This document shows positions 44,380 to 52,738 of a stretch of 64,000 bases of DNA, in pieces. The DNA lies in the NCBI GenBank assembly GCA_039185015.1, contig JBCDAU010000006.1, forward strand, positions 62,001 through 126,000, given 5' to 3'. Within the stretch, counting starts at the first letter, position 1; the number at the start of each line of letters is the position of its first letter. Source of the DNA: JBCBSZ01 sp039185015 (lineage in GTDB: Bacteria; Actinomycetota; Acidimicrobiia; Acidimicrobiales; Poriferisodalaceae). Below the pieces are notes generated by a model. The model worked only from the letters and a program-made list of their open reading frames with translations, searched no databases and was not told where the DNA came from. Both the position numbers and the translations under genes were made by a program.

Positions 44380-46347
44380 TCAGACCGCCGCTGCGGCCGC
44401 AGCCGTCGCCTCCACGATCCGCTCGATGTCGGCGTCGTCGTGGGCGATCGACGGGAACAGCGCCTCGAACGCCGCTGGGGCCATCGCCACACCGTGCTCG
44501 AGCATCGAGTGGAAGAAGCGCGAGTAGCCCTCGGTGTCGGCGGCCAGCGCATCGTCGTAGTCACGGGGCGGGGTGGCTCCGCAGTAGAGGCCGAGCAGCG
44601 TCGCCTCGCGGCTGACGAGCCAGTCGAGCCCGGCGGAGGCGATGGCGTTCTGCATCCCCGTCGCCATGCGATCGGCGACATCGGCCAACTCGTCGTAGAA
44701 GTCCTGATCGAGCCGATCGAGCACGGCGAGCCCGGCCGCCGTCGCGAGCGGGTTGCCCGACAACGTGCCCGCCTGGAAGACCTTGCCCAACGGCGTGAGG
44801 GTGTCCATCAGGTCGGCTCGGCCGCCGTAGGCACCGATCGGCAGCCCGCCGCCGATGATCTTGCCGAAGCAGCTGAGGTCGGGGACGACGCCGTACAGCT
44901 CCTGTGCCCCACCGCGGGCGAGCCGGAACCCCGTGATCACCTCGTCGAAGATCAACAGCGCGCCCACGCGATCGCACTCGATGCGCAGCCCGTCGAGGAA
45001 CCCCTCGACCGGCGGCACCAGACCCATGTTGGCGGCGGCCGGCTCGACGATGACGCAGGCGACCGACTCGTCGAGCTCCGGCACGACGTTGAAGGGAGCG
45101 ACGGCGGTGTCGGCCACGACCGATTCGGGCACCCCTCCGGAGGCCGGCAGGCCGTTGGCGGCGAGGGCCGAGCCGGCGGCGGCGAGGAGGAAGTCGCCGT
45201 GGCCGTGGTAGTTGCCGGCGAACTTCACGACCTTCGCCCGACCGGTCGCGCCGCGGGCGACTCGGATGGCGCTCATGGTCGCCTCGGTCCCGCTGTTCAC
45301 GAGCCGGAGCTTGTCGATGGTGGGCACCCGCTCCCGGACGGCCTCGGCCAGGAGGATCTCGCGCTCGGTCGGCGCGCCGTAGCTGGTGCCGCGGGTCGCG
45401 GCCTCCTGGATCGCGGCGACGGACGCGGGATGGGCGTGGCCGAGGATGATCGCTCCGTACGACTGGACGAGGTCGAGGTACTCGGCCCCCTCCTCGTCCC
45501 ACAGCCGGCCGCCTTCGGCCCGGGCGACGTAGTACGGCGAGCCGCCGACGGCGCCGAAGGCCCGGATGGGTGAGTTGACCCCGCCGGGGATCAGCGAGAG
45601 GGCCCGCTCGTGGAGTGCCGCGTTGCGTCCGGTGTCGCTCACGGCCCCCTGTCTACCGTCGACGGAGAGGACGGCGGAGATCAGACCGTCGAGGGTCGAC
45701 GTCTCGGCCGTGGCGGCGACGTCGAGCCCGAGCTCGCGGGCCATCTCCGCGGTGGCGGCACCCAGGCAGACGACCGGTCGTCGGATCTCGGCCGCGGCCA
45801 GCCCGCGGGCGGCGGAGCCCGAGGCGAGGGTGATGACCTCGCACGAGCGCAGCGCCGCACGGTCCGCCGCCGAGGGGGTCACGGACACCGTCGCGTAGGC
45901 ATCGACCCGGTCGACGTCCCAGCCGGTCGCCCGCAGGACGGCGGCGACGGTGTCGTCCGCGAGCTCGGACAGCGCCAGCAGCGCACGCCCGGGCTCACGA
46001 TCCACGAGCTCGGCGGCGAGCGCAGCGGCGTCGTAGTGCTCCGGCACGAGGTCGGCGTCGAGTCCGGCCTCGGCGAACGATGCGGCGGTGGACGGACCGA
46101 CGACGGCGAGCAGGACGCCGGCCGGGACGGGGCCGGCGTCGAGCACGGCCCGGGCGCCCGTGGGTGACGTCACGACGAGCCAGTCGCCGGGCGACGCCTC
46201 GGCGAGAGCTCGTCGCAGCGCGGCACCGTCGTCGGCGGGTGGGCCGGTGCGGATCAGCGGGACGACGACGGGCTCGACACCGACGTCGGTGAGCAGCTCG
46301 GCGAGCCTGCGGGCGCCGGCGCCCTCACGGGTGACCCCGACGCGCAT
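44380..46347 (-). CDS. HemD-HemL fusion: uroporphyrinogen-III synthase and glutamate-1-semialdehyde aminomutase
   Basis: A single 655-codon frame. Residues 1-230 read as HemD (MRVGVTREGAGARRLAELL, VVTSPTGARAVLD, VITLASGSAARGL), which closes hydroxymethylbilane to uroporphyrinogen III. Residues about 236-655 are a full HemL, which makes 5-aminolevulinate; it has GGVNSPIRAF, NSGTEATMSAIR, FDEVITGFR and the PLP lysine in CFGKIIGGGLP. No stop codon separates them. A GTG near codon 235 (GAVSDTGRN) could also start free HemL. The two enzymes are not consecutive in the pathway. hemB is absent from its common place between them. Confidence 0.88.
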   Translation of the reverse strand: MRVGVTREGAGARRLAELLTDVGVEPVVVPLIRTGPPADDGAALRRALAEASPGDWLVVTSPTGARAVLDAGPVPAGVLLAVVGPSTAASFAEAGLDADLVPEHYDAAALAAELVDREPGRALLALSELADDTVAAVLRATGWDVDRVDAYATVSVTPSAADRAALRSCEVITLASGSAARGLAAAEIRRPVVCLGAATAEMARELGLDVAATAETSTLDGLISAVLSVDGRQGAVSDTGRNAALHERALSLIPGGVNSPIRAFGAVGGSPYYVARAEGGRLWDEEGAEYLDLVQSYGAIILGHAHPASVAAIQEAATRGTSYGAPTEREILLAEAVRERVPTIDKLRLVNSGTEATMSAIRVARGATGRAKVVKFAGNYHGHGDFLLAAAGSALAANGLPASGGVPESVVADTAVAPFNVVPELDESVACVIVEPAAANMGLVPPVEGFLDGLRIECDRVGALLIFDEVITGFRLARGGAQELYGVVPDLSCFGKIIGGGLPIGAYGGRADLMDTLTPLGKVFQAGTLSGNPLATAAGLAVLDRLDQDFYDELADVADRMATGMQNAIASAGLDWLVSREATLLGLYCGATPPRDYDDALAADTEGYSRFFHSMLEHGVAMAPAAFEALFPSIAHDDADIERIVEATAAAAAAV

Positions 46348-46352
46348 CGCCG

Positions 46353-47246
46353 TCAGCCGTCGAGGAGGCGGCGACCGCCCTCGGCGAGCAGCTGCTCGGC
46401 GAGCTGCGCCCCCACCGCGGGATCGTCCCCCTCCACGCGATCGACCAGGACCCGAGAGCCGTCACGGGCGGCCAGCATCCCGACCAGCTCGAGACCGCCC
46501 CCCTCGGCGACGACGGCGTGGGCGCCGACCGGGAGGTCGCAGCCACCGCCCAGGGTCGCGAGGAAGGCCCGCTCGGTGTCGACGGCCCGGCGAGCGGACT
46601 CGGACTCGATCGCCGCGAGCGCCTCGAGGGTGGCACCGTCGTCATGGCGACACTCCACGGCGAGCGCTCCCTGCCCGACCTGCGGGATGCACCACTCGAT
46701 CTCGAGCACCTCGGCGACCTGTGCGGTGAGCCCGAGCCGCTCCAGGGCGACGAGGGCGACCGGCACGGCGTCGACGTCATCGCGCTCGACGGCGGCGACC
46801 CGGGTGGCGATGTTGCCCCGCAGCCCGACGAAGCGGAGGTCCGGACGGAGGTTGGCGATCTGCGCCTGGCGCCGAGCTGAGCCGGTGGCGATCGTCGCAC
46901 CCTCGGCGAGCCCGCCGAGCGATCTCCCGACCAGCGCATCGCGGGCCTCGCCGCGCTCGGGCACCGAGGCGAGCACCAGACCGGGGGCGTCGAACGACGA
47001 CGGGAGGTCCTTGGCGGAGTGGACGGCGAGGTCGGCCCGCCCGTCGAGGACGGCGTTCTGCACCTCCTTGACGAAGACACCGGTCCCGGACAGCTCGCCG
47101 ATCGGGACGTCCGGGCGCTGGTCGCCCGTGGTCGACACGAGCACCAGCTCGACGTCGAGCCCGGTGGTGGCACGGAGGACCGACCCCACGTGCTCGGCCT
47201 GCCAACGGGCGAGCTCGCTGCCTCGGGTGGCGACGCGGAGGGGCAC
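46353..47246 (-). CDS. hemC: Porphobilinogen deaminase
   Basis: A 297-residue enzyme that polymerises four porphobilinogens into hydroxymethylbilane. MPLRVATRGSELARWQA, AVHSAKDLPSS, GSARRQAQ and GLRGNIATR are substrate and cofactor-binding segments. LGGGCDLPVGA carries the cysteine that binds the dipyrromethane cofactor. It lies six bases before hemD and seven after hemA, in the actinobacterial rex-hemACD order. Confidence 0.95.
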   Translation of the reverse strand: MPLRVATRGSELARWQAEHVGSVLRATTGLDVELVLVSTTGDQRPDVPIGELSGTGVFVKEVQNAVLDGRADLAVHSAKDLPSSFDAPGLVLASVPERGEARDALVGRSLGGLAEGATIATGSARRQAQIANLRPDLRFVGLRGNIATRVAAVERDDVDAVPVALVALERLGLTAQVAEVLEIEWCIPQVGQGALAVECRHDDGATLEALAAIESESARRAVDTERAFLATLGGGCDLPVGAHAVVAEGGGLELVGMLAARDGSRVLVDRVEGDDPAVGAQLAEQLLAEGGRRLLDG

Positions 47247-47252
47247 TGGGCC

Positions 47253-48512
47253 CTACAGGCCGTACAGGTCGCGCATCGCGTCGGCGAGGCGGGCGCCCTT
47301 CGGGCTGCCGGCCGCCTCCTTGAGCCGCACGGTGGGCTCGTGCAACAGCTTGGCGATGAGCCCACGGGTCAGCGCCTCGACGGCATCGCGCTCGGCGTCG
47401 CCCAGCTCGGCGAGGCGACGCTCGAAGCGGGCCAGCTCGGCCACACGAACCGCCTCGGCGCGGCCCCGCACCTCGGTGATCAGCGGGGCGACCTCCTGGG
47501 CGGAGCGAACCGCGGCGAGGTTGGCGACCTCGTCCTCGACGATCTCCCGCACCCGACCGACCTCGGCCTCCCGCCCGCGGCGGCCCGTCTCGGCGAAGCG
47601 ATGGAGGTCGTCCATGTCGAGGAGGGTGACACCGGGCAGCTCACCGACGGCCGGGTCCACGTCGCGGGGCACGGCGATGTCCACGACGAGCAGCGGACGG
47701 CCGTCACGGCGGCGCACGGCCGGCTCGAGCTCGGCGTGCTCGAGCAGCATCGAGGTGGCGCCCGTGGAGGTGAGCAGCACGTCGACGGCCGGAAGGGCGT
47801 CACCGAGCTCGCTCAGCGAGATCGCCCGTCCGCCGACCCGATGTGCGAGTGCCTCACCGCGCTCGGCGGTCCGGTTGGCGATGAGGACGCCGGAGACACC
47901 GGCGTCGGCCAACGCGACCACCATGCCCTCACCCATCTCGCCGGCGCCCAGGACGAGCACGGAACGCCCGTCGAGCCCGCCGAGGTGGTCGGCAGCCATG
48001 TCGACCGCGGCGCTGCTGATCGACGCCGTGCCGCGGGCGATGTCGGTCTCGGTGCGAGCCCGCTTGCCGGCGGTGAGCGCGTGACGGAAGACGAGGTTGG
48101 TGAGCGAGCCGGACGCGCCCTCGGTGCGGGCGGTGTCCCAGGAGGTGCGGACCTGCCCGAGGATCTCGTGCTCGCCGAGCACGGCCGAGTCGAGGCCGGC
48201 GGCGACCGAGAAGAGGTGACGGACCGCGTCGTCGTCATGGGCGACGACCAGATGATCGGTGAGGCGCTCCGGTGGGAGGCCGCTCAGGTCGCCGAGTACC
48301 CGGAACAGCTCGCTGTAGGCGCCGTGGAAGGTCTCGGCGTTGACGTAGACCTCGGAGCGATGGCAACTCGACACCACCACCGCCTCGCTCACGTTGTGGC
48401 AGGAGGTGATGGCGGACAGCAGCTTCGGGCGGTCGTCGGGAGCGATCGAGCACCGCTCGAGCACGTCGAGCGGAGCGCTGCGATGGCTCAGTCCGATGAG
48501 CACGAACGACAC
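47253..48512 (-). CDS. hemA: Glutamyl-tRNA reductase
   Basis: A 419-residue first enzyme of the C5 haem pathway. VVVSSCHRSEVY contains the catalytic cysteine; the usual Asn after it is His here. GLSHRSAPLDVLER is the N-terminal signature and GAGEMGEGMVVALADAGVSGVLIANRT the NADPH site. GTG at 48512 has GGGAGG upstream. A TAGGGC element about 40 bases upstream may be the promoter, giving hemA its own start downstream of rex. Confidence 0.95.
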   Translation of the reverse strand: MSFVLIGLSHRSAPLDVLERCSIAPDDRPKLLSAITSCHNVSEAVVVSSCHRSEVYVNAETFHGAYSELFRVLGDLSGLPPERLTDHLVVAHDDDAVRHLFSVAAGLDSAVLGEHEILGQVRTSWDTARTEGASGSLTNLVFRHALTAGKRARTETDIARGTASISSAAVDMAADHLGGLDGRSVLVLGAGEMGEGMVVALADAGVSGVLIANRTAERGEALAHRVGGRAISLSELGDALPAVDVLLTSTGATSMLLEHAELEPAVRRRDGRPLLVVDIAVPRDVDPAVGELPGVTLLDMDDLHRFAETGRRGREAEVGRVREIVEDEVANLAAVRSAQEVAPLITEVRGRAEAVRVAELARFERRLAELGDAERDAVEALTRGLIAKLLHEPTVRLKEAAGSPKGARLADAMRDLYGL

Positions 48513-48674
48513 TCGCTGACCTCCCGAACGGCCGGGGTGACCGCCCTACGATTCAACAGGTTCGGCGTCGCGCGAGCCAACCGGCGCGACGTCTCACATG
48601 TCACGTCGTCCAACCCTGGACGATCGCCAAGAGTTCCCACCGTAGACGGCGCCGCCGCCGAACCGGTCCCGGTG

Positions 48675-49340
48675 TCAGGAGATGGGCGTCGACGAGGCGT
48701 CTCGGCGCTGGGCGTAGAAGGTCAGCACCTGCATCTCGAGGGCGAGATCGACCTTTCGCAGCGTGACCCCATCGGGCACGGCGACGAGGGCCGGCGCGAA
48801 GTTGAGGATCGAGCGGACCCCGGCGGCCACGAGCTCGTCGGCGACGTGCTGAGCGGCATCGGCCGGCGTGGCGATCACCCCGATCACGTCGGGGTGCGAC
48901 GAGGCAGCCCGTTCGATCTCGTCCATCGACCGCACGGTGACGCCGTAGACGTCGGTGCCGATCTTGTCCGGGTCGCTGTCGAGCAGCGCGACGATCAGGA
49001 ACCCCCGCTCCGCGAAGCCCCGGTAGTTGACGAGGGCCTGTCCCAGATTGCCGGCGCCGATGATCAGCACCGGCCAGTCGTGGTCGAGCCCGAGCTCGTC
49101 GTTGATGGAGTGCAGCAGGTAGCGGACGTCGTAGCCCACGCCCCGTGTGCCGTAGGAGCCGAGGTGCGACAGGTCCTTGCGGATCGCCGACGCCGTCACG
49201 CCGGCGAGCTCGGCGAGGCGGCCGGAGGAGACCGTCTCGACGCCCTCGTCGACCAGCTGGGCCAGGACGCGCTGGTACAGCGGGAGGCGAGCAACGGTGG
49301 CCTCGGGAATGCGATGGGTACCGGGCGGCGGATCGATCAT
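48675..49340 (-). CDS. rex: Redox-sensing transcriptional repressor Rex
   Basis: A 221-residue NADH/NAD+ sensor. Residues 1-75 are a winged helix (VSSGRLAELAGVTASAIRKDLSHLGSYGTRGVGY, the Rex recognition segment). A Rossmann domain follows with VLIIGAGNLGQALVNY and a C-terminal domain-swapping helix (EMQVLTFYAQ). High NADH releases Rex from TTGTGAA/TTCACAA-type operators on respiratory genes. The bc-complex operon in this window has such a site. ATG at 49340 overlaps the stop of a 10-codon leader frame. Confidence 0.95.
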   Translation of the reverse strand: MIDPPPGTHRIPEATVARLPLYQRVLAQLVDEGVETVSSGRLAELAGVTASAIRKDLSHLGSYGTRGVGYDVRYLLHSINDELGLDHDWPVLIIGAGNLGQALVNYRGFAERGFLIVALLDSDPDKIGTDVYGVTVRSMDEIERAASSHPDVIGVIATPADAAQHVADELVAAGVRSILNFAPALVAVPDGVTLRKVDLALEMQVLTFYAQRRDASSTPIS

Positions 49341-49369
49341 CCGGCGCCCTGGCGCTCATCCCACGTCAC
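49337..49369 (-). CDS. Candidate 10-codon leaderless leader peptide of rex
   Basis: GTG at 49369 opens a 10-codon frame ending in a TGA that overlaps the rex ATG (ATGA). TACGGT at 49382-49377 ends 7 bases before the GTG, so the transcript would begin at this codon. rex itself has no good Shine-Dalgarno, so coupling to this frame could deliver ribosomes to rex. It is based on layout alone; too short for coding statistics. Confidence 0.35.
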   Translation of the reverse strand: MTWDERQGAG

Positions 49370-49445
49370 GACGACGACCGTACGACCCACGGACGCCACG
49401 GCTCCAAACCGCTGCTGCGCTCCGAGGCCGACCGACGCCGGGCGG

Positions 49446-50942
49446 TCACTCAGCGAGCAGCCGTCGGCTGACCTTGCCGGCCTCGCTCCGGGGGATCGAC
49501 GTGACGAAGCGGACCTTGGAGGGCGACTTGTACCGCGGCAGGCGCTGCTCGCAGAAGGTGATCACGACGTCCTCGTCGGAGGACACGCCCTCCCCGAGGA
49601 CCACGTGCGCGACCACGGCCTCGCCGGTGTGGGGGTGGGGCACGCCGGCCACGGCGACCTCGTCGACGCCGGGGATCTGCTCGATGACGGCCTCGACCTC
49701 TGCGGGGAAGACGTTGAAGCCCGAGACGATGATGAGGTCCTTCCGGCGATCGACGAGGTACAGCCGACCGTCGTCGTCGACGACCGCGATGTCGCCGGTG
49801 TGGAGCCACCCCTCGTCGTCGATGACCTCGCGGGTCGCCGCCTCTTCGCGCCAGTAGCCGCTGAAGACGTTGGGCCCCCGGACCCAGAGCTCGCCGGGAT
49901 CGCCGACGAGCGCATCGAGTCCCTCGTCGTCGACGAGCCGCACCTCGACGCCGGGGATGACCGTGCCGACCGAACCGGGTGCCGCCAGCTCCGGGCTGCT
50001 GGCCGTGACGCCGGGGGCGGCCTCGGTGAGGCCGTAGCCCTCGGTGATCCGGATGCCGAACCGTTGCTCGAAGGCTTCGAAGGTCGCCTCGGGCAGCGCC
50101 GAGGCACCGGAGCTGACCCGTCGCAGCGTGGCGAGGTCGGCGGCCTCGAGATCCGGGAGCTCGACGATCGAGGCGAACATCGGCGGCACGCCGGGGAACA
50201 CGGTGACGCCGTGGCGGCGGACCGACTCGATGGCGTTGGCCGGGTCGAAGTTCTCGACGAGCAGCAGCCGCGCGCCCTGGGCGAGACCCAGGCACAGCAC
50301 GACGTTGAGCCCGTAGATGTGCGAGAAGGGCAGCGCGGCGAACACGACGTCGTCCGGACCGCTCGACACGTCGTGGGCGCGAAGTTGGTCATGGTTCACG
50401 AGCAACGAGTGGTGGCTGAGCATGGCGGCCTTCGGACCGCCGGCCGTGCCGGAGGTGAACATCAGGACCGCGAGGTCGTCCGGCGCGCGGTCGAGGCGCT
50501 CGACGGGCTCACCGTCGAGGTCGTCGCGGGCGATGGCTCCCGGGAGCGCGTCGGGGGTCGGGGTGATGACGACCCCGCCCGGGGCGAGGTCGTCAGCGGT
50601 CGTGCCGGTCCCCGTCAGGCGCATCGCCGCCCCGGGTCCGAGCAGGACCACGCGGGCGTCGACGGTCTCGATCTGGGTCGCCAGCTCCGGCCGCGGTGAC
50701 CGGGGGTTGAGCGGCACGGCGACCGCTCCGAGGTGCAGCGCCGCGAACATCGACACCACGAAGTCGCGGTTGTTGGCGGCGACGATCACGACCCGGTCGT
50801 CGGGGAGGACACCGCGATCGACCAGTCCACCGGCGAGGCGGGCGACGTCGGCGCGCAGCTCCCCGTAGGTCGTCTCGTTCGACTGCGAGATCAACGCCAC
50901 CCGCTCGTCCGGATGACCGTCGAGCACGCCGGCCAGGTTCAT
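49446..50942 (-). CDS. AMP-forming acyl-CoA synthetase/ligase
   Basis: A 498-residue adenylate-forming enzyme that activates a carboxylic acid with ATP, probably a fatty acid. LMFTSGTAGGPKAAMLSHHSL is the P-loop-like A3 motif, GYGLTEAAPG is A5, WLHTGDIAVVDDDGRLYLVDRRKDLIIVSGFNVFP covers A7-A8 and the hinge, and the acyl-adenylate lysine is near the end in PRSEAGKVSRRLL. All core motifs are intact. Chain-length specificity is not readable. It follows the microprotein gene by 37 bp. Confidence 0.88.
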   Translation of the reverse strand: MNLAGVLDGHPDERVALISQSNETTYGELRADVARLAGGLVDRGVLPDDRVVIVAANNRDFVVSMFAALHLGAVAVPLNPRSPRPELATQIETVDARVVLLGPGAAMRLTGTGTTADDLAPGGVVITPTPDALPGAIARDDLDGEPVERLDRAPDDLAVLMFTSGTAGGPKAAMLSHHSLLVNHDQLRAHDVSSGPDDVVFAALPFSHIYGLNVVLCLGLAQGARLLLVENFDPANAIESVRRHGVTVFPGVPPMFASIVELPDLEAADLATLRRVSSGASALPEATFEAFEQRFGIRITEGYGLTEAAPGVTASSPELAAPGSVGTVIPGVEVRLVDDEGLDALVGDPGELWVRGPNVFSGYWREEAATREVIDDEGWLHTGDIAVVDDDGRLYLVDRRKDLIIVSGFNVFPAEVEAVIEQIPGVDEVAVAGVPHPHTGEAVVAHVVLGEGVSSDEDVVITFCEQRLPRYKSPSKVRFVTSIPRSEAGKVSRRLLAE

Positions 50943-50979
50943 CTCGTCCCCCTCGACACCGCTTCCCGCCCTGCCACGT

Positions 50980-51066
50980 CTAGAGCAGGATCACGAACTG
51001 CACCACAGCGGCGATCATCAGCGCCAGCAGGATGATCGCCATCGTGATCGTCGTCGCCGGTCTCAT
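50980..51066 (-). CDS. 28-residue single-helix membrane microprotein
   Basis: A very short frame encoding MRPATTITM followed by a hydrophobic stretch of about 19 residues to the end. ATG overlaps the stop of the upstream gene (ATGA) and is preceded by GGAGGAGG, one of the strongest ribosome binding sites in the window. Translational coupling, length and composition are those of a one-helix membrane peptide with N-terminus inside. Function unknown; it could modify the neighbouring ligase or transporter-type partners. Confidence 0.6.
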   Translation of the reverse strand: MRPATTITMAIILLALMIAAVVQFVILL

Positions 51067-51872
51067 GTCGCCTCCTCCAGGATGATCTCGTCGCCCGCAC
51101 CGATGCCGAGCTCGTCGGCCGCGGAGCGCCGGTCGATCGCCAGGGCCAGCACCCCGTACGAGTCGACCACCAACCCCAGGCGTCCTTCGCCCAGCTCGGC
51201 GTAGCTGTCGACCCGGGTCGCGACCCGCGCCTCGTCACGCCACTGCACCATCATGGCCGCTCCCCATGCCTCCACGTCGTCCGGACCGACGTTCAGCTGG
51301 CAGTTGCCGAACCGATCGACCCACAGGACCTCCGCCACCAGCCGCTCTCCCTCGACGCGGGCGATCGGGATGGTGGCCGGGAGCAACGTGACCGGGTCGA
51401 TCGCCGGGCCCAGCTCGGTGAGCTCGACGCCGTTGCAGAGGTGGGCGGCCGCCGGAGCGAAGACGTCGCGGCCGGAGAACGTGGCACCGGGCGCCGGGAG
51501 CAGGTACTCGGGGTTCGTCAGCTGCACCGCCCGCGTCGCACCGCCGGCCACGGCGACCGCAGGGGCGAGCAGTCCGTTGTCGGGGCCGACGAACACGGCC
51601 CGGCCGTCGAGCACCTCCACCGCGACCGCCCGCCGCTCGGACCCGACGCCGGGGTCGACGGCGGCGATGATCACCCCGGGCGCGACGTACTGGACCGCGC
51701 GGGCCAGGGTCAGCGAGCCGGCCCGGACGTCGTGCGGGGGCACGCCGTGGCCGAGATCGATCATCGTCACGTGCGGAGCGAGCTCGTGGACCACCGAGCG
51801 CACGACGCCGACGAGCTCGTCCAGCAGTCCGTAGTCGGACAGGAACGTGATCGTGTCGTAGCGCCCGGGCAC
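51063..51872 (-). CDS. SAM hydroxide adenosyltransferase (DUF62 family)
   Basis: A 269-residue enzyme related to fluorinase and chlorinase, which hydrolyses S-adenosylmethionine to adenosine and methionine. TFLSDYGLLDELVGVV, VDPGVGSERR, VGPDNGLL, RDVFAPAAAHL and VDRFGNCQLN follow the DUF62 order; the two-domain layout is complete. A halogenase is unlikely given the hydrolase-type context, though the active-site loop would need structural comparison. GTG at 51872 is 8 bases from a TACCGT (51886-51881), so it is probably leaderless. Confidence 0.88.
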   Translation of the reverse strand: MPGRYDTITFLSDYGLLDELVGVVRSVVHELAPHVTMIDLGHGVPPHDVRAGSLTLARAVQYVAPGVIIAAVDPGVGSERRAVAVEVLDGRAVFVGPDNGLLAPAVAVAGGATRAVQLTNPEYLLPAPGATFSGRDVFAPAAAHLCNGVELTELGPAIDPVTLLPATIPIARVEGERLVAEVLWVDRFGNCQLNVGPDDVEAWGAAMMVQWRDEARVATRVDSYAELGEGRLGLVVDSYGVLALAIDRRSAADELGIGAGDEIILEEAT

Positions 51873-51934
51873 GGCTGAGGACGGTATCCGTCAGAACGAG
51901 TCGAGGGTCAGCCCGCTGGTCGGGGCCCGTCCAG

Positions 51935-52714
51935 CTAGCCGAGCTCCCTCGAGCGATCGGTCGCTGCGGCCACCGCGTCCAGGAACGCTGCTCGCACGCC
52001 GGCTGCCTCGAGCTCCCTCAGGCCGGCAGCCGTCGTGCCTCCCGGAGACGTCACCTGGGCCCGCAGCGCCGCGGCGTCCGTGTCGCTCTCGATCAGGAGC
52101 CGGGAGGCGCCCAGGAGGGTCTGGCTCGCCAGGGTCGTGGCCACGTCTCTCGGCAGGCCCTGCAGGACGCCGGCCTCGATCATCGCCTCGGCGACGAGGA
52201 AGACGTAGGCCGGGCCCGACCCGGAGAGGCCGGTCACGGCGTCGAGGGCGGCCTCGGGGACCCGGACGACCGTGCCGACGGAGCGCAGCACGCCTTCGGC
52301 CCAGTCGAGGGCCCCGGCGTCGTCGCCGGCGATGGCCGTCGCACCGGCGCCGACGAGCGCCGGGGTGTTCGGCATCGCACGAACCAGTGCCGGCCCGGCC
52401 CCCGCGGCGTCGCGCATCGTCGCCAGCGCGACCCCGGCGGCGACCGAGAGCAGCCGCTCGGCGCCCGACCCGACCAGCGCGGCCGCCGCCTCGGGCACGA
52501 TCCCGGGCTTCACGGCGACGATCCCCGACCGGCACGGCGGGACGGCCTCGAGGACGGCGACACCGGGGAGCTCGTCGACCAGCACCTCGCGTCGGGCGGC
52601 ATCGACCTCGACCACTGCGACCTCGCCGGGATCCTGACCGGCGGCGAGCAGACCACCCAGGAGCGCAGCGCCCATCCGACCACCACCGACGACGCAGAGC
52701 TCGATCCCGGTCAC
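51935..52714 (-). CDS. proC: Pyrroline-5-carboxylate reductase
   Basis: A 259-residue final enzyme of proline synthesis. CVVGGGRMGAALLGGLL is the NADPH site, VRAMPNTPALVGAGATAI the family core, and VTGLSGSGPAYVFLVAEAMIEAGVLQGL plus VTSPGGTTAAGL the active-site signatures. The length is normal. GTG at 52714 has TACCCT 7 bases upstream and no Shine-Dalgarno, so it is probably leaderless. Confidence 0.93.
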   Translation of the reverse strand: MTGIELCVVGGGRMGAALLGGLLAAGQDPGEVAVVEVDAARREVLVDELPGVAVLEAVPPCRSGIVAVKPGIVPEAAAALVGSGAERLLSVAAGVALATMRDAAGAGPALVRAMPNTPALVGAGATAIAGDDAGALDWAEGVLRSVGTVVRVPEAALDAVTGLSGSGPAYVFLVAEAMIEAGVLQGLPRDVATTLASQTLLGASRLLIESDTDAAALRAQVTSPGGTTAAGLRELEAAGVRAAFLDAVAAATDRSRELG

Positions 52715-52738
52715 GGGCGGGAGGGTAGTGGTGCCGGC

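Noticed and set aside
47019..50699. A 1226-codon plus-strand frame opposite hemA, rex and the ligase
   Set aside because: It is a low-complexity shadow; the minus-strand products are well-known enzymes in the same interval.
51063..51872. Fluorinase or chlorinase
   Set aside because: The sequence follows the DUF62 SAM hydroxide adenosyltransferase pattern, and no halometabolite genes are nearby.
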